From Lentimicrobiaceae bacterium (GTDB lineage: Bacteria; Bacteroidota; Bacteroidia; Bacteroidales; F082): a stretch of DNA of 40,323 nt. How positions within the stretch are numbered: the stretch's first letter is position 1; the number at the start of each line of letters is the position of its first letter. The stretch covers positions 122,833 through 163,155 of the forward strand of contig PANC01000009.1 in NCBI GenBank assembly GCA_002708315.1, written 5' to 3'. Made by a program: the position numbers and the translations under genes. The notes below the pieces were generated by a model, which had not been told where the DNA came from, made no database searches, and worked only from the letters and a program-made list of their open reading frames with translations. Of this stretch, positions 34,604-40,323 are shown piece after piece.

Positions 34604-35428
34604 TTATTTTTTGCTAAATTGGTTAAGTAAATCGATGAATGCTATTGAGCTATCCTCCATATCATTCACAAGGCTCTCAATTTTTGAGATGATATAGTTA
34701 TAGAAAATTTGAAGGATAATGGCTACGATGAGACCGAATACTGTAGTTAAAAGCGCAACTTTAATACCATCGGCAACAACTGTTGGTGAGATGTCACCAG
34801 CAGCAGCGATATCGTCAAAGGCCTTAATCATACCAATAACTGTACCCATAAACCCAAGCATAGGGGCAAGAGCAATGAACAATGAAATCCAGCTTACACC
34901 GTTTTCAAGTCTGCCAGTAACCACACTGCCATAAGCTATAATAGATTTTTCAACTTCACCAAGTCCATCATCATAACGGTTTAGGCCTTCACCAAAAATA
35001 CTGGCAACTGGTCCTTTTGTTCCGCGAACAACTTCTTTAGCTTTTTCTATACCACCTTCGTTTAGAGCTGAATCAACATCATCTAAAAGTTTTTTGGTAT
35101 TAATGGTTGCCATACTTAGGTAGATAATACGCTCAATACTAATGGCCAATCCAAAGATAAGTGCCAAGAGAACGATTCCCATAAAACCTGGGCCACCTTC
35201 AATAAATTTTTCTTTTAAAACCTGATGAAATGATTGAGGTTTCTCTGGTTCAGCTGCAATTTCGGCAACATCCTCAACAATTTCTTCGGCTACGGTTGTA
35301 GAATCTCCAGCTACCTCTTGGGCAACAACGATTGTATCCTCAACTGCGTTTTCCTGTGCAAAAGCATAGTTTGAAAACCCTACGGTAATCAACATTACTA
35401 ATGATAGTAAAGCAATAAATTTTCTCAT
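34604..35428 (-). CDS. exbB: MotA/TolQ/ExbB proton channel family protein
   Basis: 274 residues. A cleavable-looking N-terminal signal (FIALLSLVMLITVGFSNYAF) and a Val/Glu/Ala-rich periplasmic segment (about 27-68) precede three channel helices: GIVLLALIFGLAISIERIIY, SWISLFIALAPMLGFMGTVI (the ExbB/TolQ signature with LAPMLGFMGTV), and KVALLTTVFGLIVAIILQIF. It forms the proton channel that drives TonB-dependent uptake or another envelope machine. First gene of a four-gene operon. There is no tonB in the window. Confidence 0.92.
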   Translation of the reverse strand: MRKFIALLSLVMLITVGFSNYAFAQENAVEDTIVVAQEVAGDSTTVAEEIVEDVAEIAAEPEKPQSFHQVLKEKFIEGGPGFMGIVLLALIFGLAISIERIIYLSMATINTKKLLDDVDSALNEGGIEKAKEVVRGTKGPVASIFGEGLNRYDDGLGEVEKSIIAYGSVVTGRLENGVSWISLFIALAPMLGFMGTVIGMIKAFDDIAAAGDISPTVVADGIKVALLTTVFGLIVAIILQIFYNYIISKIESLVNDMEDSSIAFIDLLNQFSKK

Positions 35429-35475
35429 GATTATAAAATTATTTATCAGTTTTTAATTTACTTTATAATAGCGAA

Positions 35476-35483
35476 CAAAGGTA
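35476..35483 (-). promoter_or_regulatory. -7 promoter element of the exb operon
   Basis: TACCTTTG on the minus strand, an exact TAnnTTTG match, giving a leader of about 40 nt before exbB. The -33 side is unclear. Confidence 0.5.
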
Positions 35484-35703
35484 TAAATATATTTTAAAGT
35501 ACATTAGTTTCAAATCAACCTTAATTAACTTAACGTAAAATATAGAAATATATGATTTTAAGCTTGCTAAATTGGAGAAATAATAATGATTCTAAACAAT
35601 ATGGAAATAACCAATTATGGTAGTTTATTTAAAATATAATCAGGGGTTTAGAGTCAAATACATTATTAAAATACAGTTAAATATTTCACTTGCTGCATAA
35701 TCC

Positions 35704-36315
35704 TCATTTAATTAGCCTAAAGGTAAGGTTGATTCTTTTCCCCTTTAATTTCTTTGTTTTTGGTATTTGATGCTGCCAGTGATGCTGCAACTCGCCTTGC
35801 ATTATCAGAAGACTACCATTTATTAGGGGGATGTTAATCTTTTCTTTCGTTAGGTTATGACGTAGTTGAAAAACCCTTTCTTCCCCTAGGTTAAGGGATG
35901 CAATAACAGGATTTAAACCCAGTTCCTTTTCTGCATCTGTATGCCACGACATGGAATCACTACCACTCCGGTATAAGTTTAGCAACACACTATTAAATTT
36001 AGTTTTGCCAATAGGTTCAATAAGATTCTTTAGTTTGATGAGCTCTTTTGTCCATGGATGTGGATGAAATGTTAGCCCAGAATAAGAGTATATGCTTTCG
36101 CTATCGCCATACCAAGCCGTGAGTCGAGGGAAGTTAATGACTTTACCATAGATCTTTAACTGTTCCTGCTTCCATTCTATATTTTTTTCCAAGGCGTCAT
36201 AATATTTAGTGGCATTTTGTAGGTTAAGGAAACTAGGAATAAACAAAAGTTCACCATTACGTATTTTTATCCTCTCGGGTTGGGGATTTTTATGAAATAA
36301 ACTATTCTGGCTCAT
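35704..36315 (-). CDS. alkB: AlkB-type alpha-ketoglutarate-dependent DNA/RNA dealkylase
   Basis: 203 residues. Oxidative removal of alkyl groups from bases. Motifs: NLYRSGSDSMSWHTDAEKEL with His125 and Asp127 (iron), GELQHHWQHQIPK with His182, and GKRINLTFR with Arg194 and Arg200 (2-oxoglutarate and base pocket). PRLTAWYGD is the substrate-lid region of the ALKBH2-like subgroup. It stands alone with its own promoter. The window thus has two alkylation-repair enzymes (with ogt), not adjacent. Confidence 0.92.
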   Translation of the reverse strand: MSQNSLFHKNPQPERIKIRNGELLFIPSFLNLQNATKYYDALEKNIEWKQEQLKIYGKVINFPRLTAWYGDSESIYSYSGLTFHPHPWTKELIKLKNLIEPIGKTKFNSVLLNLYRSGSDSMSWHTDAEKELGLNPVIASLNLGEERVFQLRHNLTKEKINIPLINGSLLIMQGELQHHWQHQIPKTKKLKGKRINLTFRLIK

Positions 36316-36325
36316 CTTGGGTTAC

Positions 36326-36355
36326 CAAATATAAGGATTTGAAATGTTTATGCAA
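36326..36355 (-). promoter_or_regulatory. Promoter of alkB
   Basis: Minus strand TTG (36355-36353), 19 bp, TATATTTG (36333-36326), the best full match to the Bacteroidota consensus in the window. The ATG lies 10 bp beyond the box, so the transcript is nearly leaderless. Confidence 0.65.
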
Positions 36356-36442
36356 TCATATTATTTGTCTAATCACATACCATTACTAATATACTTTAGC
36401 TAAATCTATTTTATAAATGTAGGTTTGCTAAAGAGATATTAA

Positions 36443-36487
36443 TGATTGCAAGTGGATTTCAGGTCTATTCTAATCCACTTGCAATCA
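36443..36487. repeat. Perfect 16-bp inverted repeat with 13-nt spacer
   Basis: TGATTGCAAGTGGATT (36443-36458) and its exact complement AATCCACTTGCAATCA (36472-36487). It lies 91 bp after the sulfatase stop and 128 bp before alkB. No T-run follows on either strand, so it is not a standard terminator. It could be an RNA 3' stem, a protein site or a repetitive extragenic element. Confidence 0.8.
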
Positions 36488-36577
36488 AAGGTGTAAATTA
36501 CTTACTGCTTTTTTATGTTTATAAAATTAATAAGGGTTCACACAGCTTTTTTGTTCATGTACACGTACAAACAAGTG

Positions 36578-38950
36578 TTATTTTTCTGGATACCAAATTT
36601 TTGAAGTACTTAAAGTTCCATTAAACTCGAATGGTGCTTCATCATAATAGTCAATGGATACGGGAGAACCCAAATCACTACCAAAATCAAGACAGTCGTT
36701 CGCAGTAAAGAACAATGGTGCAGTAATGGGAACTCTTCCATTTGCTACCTCTTCTCCGTTTACCTTGAGAGCTATGTCCATTGGAGATCCTCGTTTTGCA
36801 GAAACTAATCGTGAAACTACGTCTATTTTTACTTCACCAGTTGGTAACTTCGTTTTGGATTTTATTTGAGTTCTATTGATTTCAAAAAGGTTATACTCAT
36901 AACATAAATAACCATCTTTTACATAGCATGATAGCCCACCAGAAAAACCACCAAGTGCATACAAAACACCATTGGCATTATCTGGAACAGTTATTTCCAT
37001 GCTTACATCATTGTCAAACTTTCCCAGCTTGGGTGCTGTAAATTCTGGCATACGTTCTATTCGGCCAGAAAATGTCCAATTTGTGTACGGTGTTGATGGT
37101 GCGTCTTCGGGATGGTAAGCAACAGACCATAAGCCTCCTCCTATTGGGAGATTTTTATTTTTTGCAGATTCTACCAAAAAGATATTCTTCATTTCTGCCA
37201 ACTTTTCTGGATACTGTTTTGATAAATCATTTGCTTGACTCCAATCTTCATCAATATTATATAGTTCCCATGTATCGTTTTCAGGATTCCAATCACTTAT
37301 TCCTTCGGGCAGTCCTGGAACCCAGGGGTATCTGATCCCAAATGCTGTAGCAAACCAACCATCGTAATAAAGCCCACGGCTTCCCATGATATCAAAGAAT
37401 TGCATTTTACGAGTACCTTCAGCCTGTGCATCGTCGAATGTATAATCCATGCTTACTCCGTTTATGGGGTCTTGTGGAAAACCATTTACAACATCAGGAG
37501 CTTCTATATCCAACACTTCATAAATGGTTGGAGCGATGTCAATTACATGATGGAATTGTGATCGTGGAGTGCTGTCCTGTGTAATTTTATTGGGCCATGC
37601 AACGGCCATTGGTTGACGCGTTCCACCAAAGTGTCCGGCTATTAATTTTGTCGACTTGTATGGTGTGGAACCTGCCCAAGCCCAACCAGCATTATACATG
37701 TTGTCTGTTTTTGGTGATCCTAAAACATCAAGCCCTCCAAGCTCATCTAAGGCGTCAATATGTTGCTGTATGGTTGTGGGGATACCATTTTGTGCCAGTA
37801 ACTCACTAATAGTACCATTTTGACCTTCAGCGGAGGAACCATTATCGCCCCAAATGTAGAAAATAAGTGTGTTATCAAGTTCTCCTAGGGAGTCAATTTC
37901 GTCAATTATTAGCCCAACATTATAGTCTGTATGTTCTACAAATCCAGCATACACCTCCATTAATCTACTTTGGAATTCTCTTTCAGATTCTGGAATTTCG
38001 TCCCAACCTTTCATGGTTTCATCTCTCTCCGTAAGCTCTGCATCTTGTGGGATCCAACCTAACTCTTTTTGTTTTTTAAAGGCTCTTTTTCTGTATTCAT
38101 CCCATCCATCATCAAATTTGCCATTATATTTATCTGCCCACTCTTTGGCTACTTGATGAGGTCCATGAACAGCGCCTGGTGCCCAATACATAAACCATGG
38201 TTTATCTGGTGAGAAAGCATGTTGTTCTCTTAACCATTTTATAGCATCTTCGGTAATATCTTCGGTAAGGTGATAATAATCATGACCTTGGGTTGTTTCA
38301 GGGTGCTCAACAACTGTTGTGTTTCTAACCATGTGAGGTTCGTATTGTGAAGCTTCCCCTGCTAGAAATCCATAAAAGTATTCAAATCCATAACCAGTTG
38401 GCCAATAGTCAAAAGGTCCTTTGGATGTTGTAAGTTCGGCAGGTGTATTATGCCATTTACCAAAGGCACTTGTATTGTAACCATATGCCTTTAAAACTTC
38501 TGGTACTGTAGCCGAAGTTTTTGGAATAGTTCCACTAAATCCATCCCAATCATTTGCTAGCTCTGCTATTTGGCCGTTACCAACAACAGTATGATTTCTT
38601 CCTGTAAGTATGGAAGCTCTGGTTGGTGAACACATTGCGGTAGAGTGAAATCGGTTATACGAAATTCCCATGTCCGCAACTCTGCTTAAAGTTGGTGTAT
38701 TTATTTCACCTCCATAAGTAGAGGGTGTTGCAGGTCCTGCATCGTCAATAAGAACAATCAGAATGTTGGGAGCATCTTTGTCAAGATGATTTTTTGCTAC
38801 CCTGGTTTGATACGTTGAGGTTTGCATGGTTAAACCAGCTTTGCTTGCAGATGGTGTCGGGGGAAAGGGTAGCACTTCCTGTGAGTTCACAGAAGGTAAA
38901 AAAACTACCACTAAACATACCATGAATATTGCTTTAATTGTTTGTTTCAT
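36578..38950 (-). CDS. Exported sulfatase, arylsulfatase-like (S1 family)
   Basis: 790 residues with a signal peptide (FMVCLVVVFLPSVNSQ). The sulfatase signature MCSPTRASILTGRNH has Cys107 for conversion to formylglycine. Metal ligands are seen in ILIVLIDDAG (Asp69/70) and IWGDNGSS; FGKWHN and AVHGPHQVA supply catalytic Lys/His. The long C-terminal part resembles AtsA-type enzymes (family S1_4-like). It hydrolyses sulfate esters, likely of polysaccharide, in the periplasm or outside. The maturation enzyme (FGE or anSME) is not in the window. The neighbouring GH16 gene on the same strand, 114 bp upstream, supports polysaccharide use. Confidence 0.92.
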   Translation of the reverse strand: MKQTIKAIFMVCLVVVFLPSVNSQEVLPFPPTPSASKAGLTMQTSTYQTRVAKNHLDKDAPNILIVLIDDAGPATPSTYGGEINTPTLSRVADMGISYNRFHSTAMCSPTRASILTGRNHTVVGNGQIAELANDWDGFSGTIPKTSATVPEVLKAYGYNTSAFGKWHNTPAELTTSKGPFDYWPTGYGFEYFYGFLAGEASQYEPHMVRNTTVVEHPETTQGHDYYHLTEDITEDAIKWLREQHAFSPDKPWFMYWAPGAVHGPHQVAKEWADKYNGKFDDGWDEYRKRAFKKQKELGWIPQDAELTERDETMKGWDEIPESEREFQSRLMEVYAGFVEHTDYNVGLIIDEIDSLGELDNTLIFYIWGDNGSSAEGQNGTISELLAQNGIPTTIQQHIDALDELGGLDVLGSPKTDNMYNAGWAWAGSTPYKSTKLIAGHFGGTRQPMAVAWPNKITQDSTPRSQFHHVIDIAPTIYEVLDIEAPDVVNGFPQDPINGVSMDYTFDDAQAEGTRKMQFFDIMGSRGLYYDGWFATAFGIRYPWVPGLPEGISDWNPENDTWELYNIDEDWSQANDLSKQYPEKLAEMKNIFLVESAKNKNLPIGGGLWSVAYHPEDAPSTPYTNWTFSGRIERMPEFTAPKLGKFDNDVSMEITVPDNANGVLYALGGFSGGLSCYVKDGYLCYEYNLFEINRTQIKSKTKLPTGEVKIDVVSRLVSAKRGSPMDIALKVNGEEVANGRVPITAPLFFTANDCLDFGSDLGSPVSIDYYDEAPFEFNGTLSTSKIWYPEK

Positions 38951-38967
38951 AAAAATTGTGTTTTTAG

Positions 38968-38986
38968 TTATCTAAAAATTAGATAA
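38968..38986. promoter_or_regulatory. Palindrome in the sulfatase leader (proximal)
   Basis: TTATCTAA-AAA-TTAGATAA, perfect 8-bp arms, 18 bp upstream of the sulfatase ATG. Candidate operator or leader hairpin. Confidence 0.4.
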
Positions 38987-39012
38987 AATTATTATAGTTA
39001 ATTGCTTGTTTG

Positions 39013-39033
39013 TAACGATTAAAATAATCGTTA
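39013..39033. promoter_or_regulatory. Palindrome between GH16 and sulfatase genes (distal)
   Basis: TAACGATTA-AAA-TAATCGTTA, perfect 9-bp arms with the same 3-bp spacer as the proximal palindrome, 46 bp away centre to centre. It lies 31 bp after the GH16 stop without a T-run, so an operator fits better than a terminator. Confidence 0.45.
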
Positions 39034-39064
39034 TTTGAGTGCGAAAATAAGAATTAATATTGAA

Positions 39065-39949
39065 TTATTTTGTGTGGTATACCCTTATCCAATCTATTAG
39101 CATATGCTGAGGGAAGACGGTATTATCATTTGGCCGTCCCGAGTGTGTGCCACCCACAGCAATGTTTAAAAGAAGAAAATATTCGTTATGAGCCTCGGAT
39201 AACTCATCAGAAGTAATCGGCATTGAAGCAAACTGCTCTCCGTTAACATACCATGTAAATTTATCTTCATCCCATTCAAGTTCAAATACATGAAATGCAT
39301 CTGAAAATTTGCCCTTAGATAATTTATAAGCAATTCCCCCCATACTGCTATGTGAGTTGTTTTTATTTGCATAGTGGAAATTGGCTTCTATTTCAGCATC
39401 ATCTCGGGAGCCGTATAGTTCTAGTATGTCAATTTCACCACAAAGTGGCCATGGAGTATCACCACCATTTTCGTCAATGTTTGCACCCAACATCCAAAAT
39501 GCGGGCCATATTCCTGGGCCATGGGGAAGCTTGATACGGGCTGCTATTTTACCATATTTAAATGTTTGCTTATTAGCTGTATTTAATCGCGCTGATGTAT
39601 ATTGATTCATTCCATGCTCATCGCTTTCATGAATAGCCTTTATAACCAAACAATTGTTTTCGATGTAGGCATTTTGATTGCTGTTCGTATAACGTTGCCA
39701 TTCTTCGTTGAATCGACCGGCATCCTCAACTTGAAAATTCCAATTATTTTTATCTATGGTGTCGTTATCAAATTCGTCGGCCCAATCTAGTTCCCAACCT
39801 AACCCTGGGTGGTAAGTATCTTTTATTGCTTCCGGCACATTAGTATTTTTCAAATTATCTTTTGTAACTTTTTTATCTCTCATAATGCATGATTCTAATG
39901 ATATTGATACCATTGAGAGAATAACCAAACTCAAAAGCAATCTTTTCAT
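39065..39949 (-). CDS. Glycoside hydrolase family 16 lipoprotein
   Basis: 294 residues. An N-terminal signal with Cys21 (SISLESC) suggests a lipoprotein, probably surface- or periplasm-facing. GH16 catalytic motif GEIDILELYG gives nucleophile Glu172, Asp174 and acid/base Glu177. GIWPAFWMLG and the end LIDWIRVYHTK are typical of the beta-jelly roll. Spacing of the motif and LPHGPGIWPAFWML fit beta-1,3-glucanase (laminarinase)-like members, but agarase, carrageenase or porphyranase branches share the fold. The nearby sulfatase would favour a sulfated substrate; this remains inference. Confidence 0.9.
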   Translation of the reverse strand: MKRLLLSLVILSMVSISLESCIMRDKKVTKDNLKNTNVPEAIKDTYHPGLGWELDWADEFDNDTIDKNNWNFQVEDAGRFNEEWQRYTNSNQNAYIENNCLVIKAIHESDEHGMNQYTSARLNTANKQTFKYGKIAARIKLPHGPGIWPAFWMLGANIDENGGDTPWPLCGEIDILELYGSRDDAEIEANFHYANKNNSHSSMGGIAYKLSKGKFSDAFHVFELEWDEDKFTWYVNGEQFASMPITSDELSEAHNEYFLLLNIAVGGTHSGRPNDNTVFPQHMLIDWIRVYHTK

Positions 39950-39978
39950 TTTAATTAGGGTTTAAATAAAATTTGCGG

Positions 39979-40010
39979 CAATTATAGTAAATGAATTTGT
40001 ATTTCATCAA
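39979..40010 (-). promoter_or_regulatory. Possible promoter of the GH16 gene
   Basis: Minus strand TTG (40010-40008), 21 bp, TATAATTG (39986-39979), one mismatch to TAnnTTTG, 30 bp before the ATG. Confidence 0.35.
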
Positions 40011-40107
40011 GTTTATAGGCAGTAATTTTTTTGATTTCTTATGAAAGGAGGTCTTTAATTCCAGACTGTGAATGGTACATTCAATTTAGCACATTAATAA
40101 TAGGCAT

Positions 40108-40145
40108 AAAAAAAGTCCCATAAGTTTATTTAAACATTACGGGAC
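40108..40145 (-). terminator. Intrinsic terminator of the right-edge gene
   Basis: Outer stem GTCCC/GGGAC and inner stem GTTTA/TAAAC with a small bulge; seven T follow on the minus strand (the A-run 40108-40114). It lies 24 bp after the stop at 40169, which supports that frame being a real gene. Confidence 0.7.
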
Positions 40146-40168
40146 CTATTTAATTATTTATTTAATGC

Positions 40169-40323
40169 TTATTCGTCATCACATCCATACCAGAGATTAT
40201 TTTGTGATAATGTGCATTCAAGACCAGGGTCATCAATTTTAGTTGCAATAATAGTTTCCATACCATCACAATCCATCGATGTAACAAAAATAGTGGATTC
40301 GATTACTGAAAAATCAAGAAAAA
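40169..40323 (-). CDS. C-terminal end of an unrecognised gene (cut by window edge)
   Basis: The minus-strand frame is open from the right edge to TAA at 40169, giving 50 residues. It includes SMDCDGMETIIATKIDDPGL and ends LWYGCDDE, acidic, with three cysteines. A terminator follows. The cysteines and beta-like pattern would suit an exported domain, but nothing is recognised. It is in the same orientation as the GH16 and sulfatase genes. Confidence 0.5.
   Translation of the reverse strand, partial: FLDFSVIESTIFVTSMDCDGMETIIATKIDDPGLECTLSQNNLWYGCDDE

Noticed and set aside
27614-36315. A DNA alkylation-repair island (ogt, EEP protein, alkB)
   Set aside because: ogt and alkB are 7.5 kb apart with unrelated genes between, and the EEP protein has a membrane anchor, so the grouping looks coincidental.
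36551-36575. Hairpin TTGTT-CA-TGTAC / GTACA-AACAA just after the sulfatase stop
   Set aside because: A bulged stem with no T-run on the minus strand; too weak to call a terminator.
36442-36624. 60-codon plus-strand frame over the 16-bp inverted repeat
   Set aside because: It runs into the sulfatase 3' end on the other strand, and its start lies at the inverted repeat; a shadow frame.
36578-39949. A full polysaccharide utilisation locus
   Set aside because: Only a sulfatase and a GH16 enzyme are present. No SusC/SusD pair or dedicated regulator is visible in the window; it may continue past the right edge.
40041-40050. Shine-Dalgarno-like AAAGGAGG on the plus strand
   Set aside because: No plus-strand gene follows at a suitable distance.

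Overview
The window is AT-rich chromosomal DNA from a member of the Bacteroidota, probably a free-living, possibly marine Bacteroidales/Marinilabiliales-like or related lineage. I infer this from a type IX secretion sorting tail, a TonB-dependent receptor with a carboxypeptidase-like N-terminal domain, DUF5686 and GIN-domain proteins, an ExbB/ExbD/ExbD operon, scarce Shine-Dalgarno sequences and repeated matches to the Bacteroidota promoter element TAnnTTTG. I see no prophage, insertion sequence, CRISPR array, rRNA or tRNA. It looks like ordinary chromosome with about 35 genes, most of them recognisable.

Layout. 1-8.2 kb: the 3' part of a large secreted beta-propeller protein, a gap of about 420 bp, pyruvate kinase, a DUF4136 lipoprotein, a putative Fe(II)/2-oxoglutarate oxygenase, and on the minus strand a TMEM175-like channel whose promoter is overlaid by a palindrome. 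8.3-11.4 kb (minus): an ECF sigma factor, a protein with an anti-sigma-like N-terminus, one inner-membrane helix and a C-terminal outer-membrane barrel, and a lipoprotein with a recent tandem domain duplication. This is the best candidate for a poorly described system. 11.5-19.5 kb: GNAT-like protein, DUF900 hydrolase, tRNA hydroxylase trhO, LpxR-like lipid A deacylase, DUF1295 membrane protein, and a large DUF5686 outer-membrane protein. 19.6-26.3 kb: sodium/sugar symporter, GIN-domain protein, TonB-dependent receptor-like barrel, and a cation/proton antiporter.

26.5-35.5 kb: an RRM / cold-shock / cold-shock-domain cluster, O6-alkylguanine repair (ogt) with a nuclease-fold protein, pabC-pabB for folate, dus, a CPBP protease, and an ExbB-4TM protein-ExbD-ExbD operon closed by a strong terminator. 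35.7-40.3 kb: alkB, a sulfatase and a GH16 glycoside hydrolase. The last two are probably involved in attacking (sulfated) polysaccharide. The window ends in a minus-strand gene cut by the right edge.

Themes. Several genes lack a usable ATG. In the sigma factor and the DUF5686 protein the conserved N-terminus or signal peptide is encoded upstream of every in-frame ATG/GTG/TTG, and an ATT codon stands where the start should be. Several TAnnTTTG boxes lie only a few bases before the start codon, implying very short leaders. Palindromes not explained by genes lie upstream of the channel, the lipoprotein, the symporter, the CPBP protease and the sulfatase.
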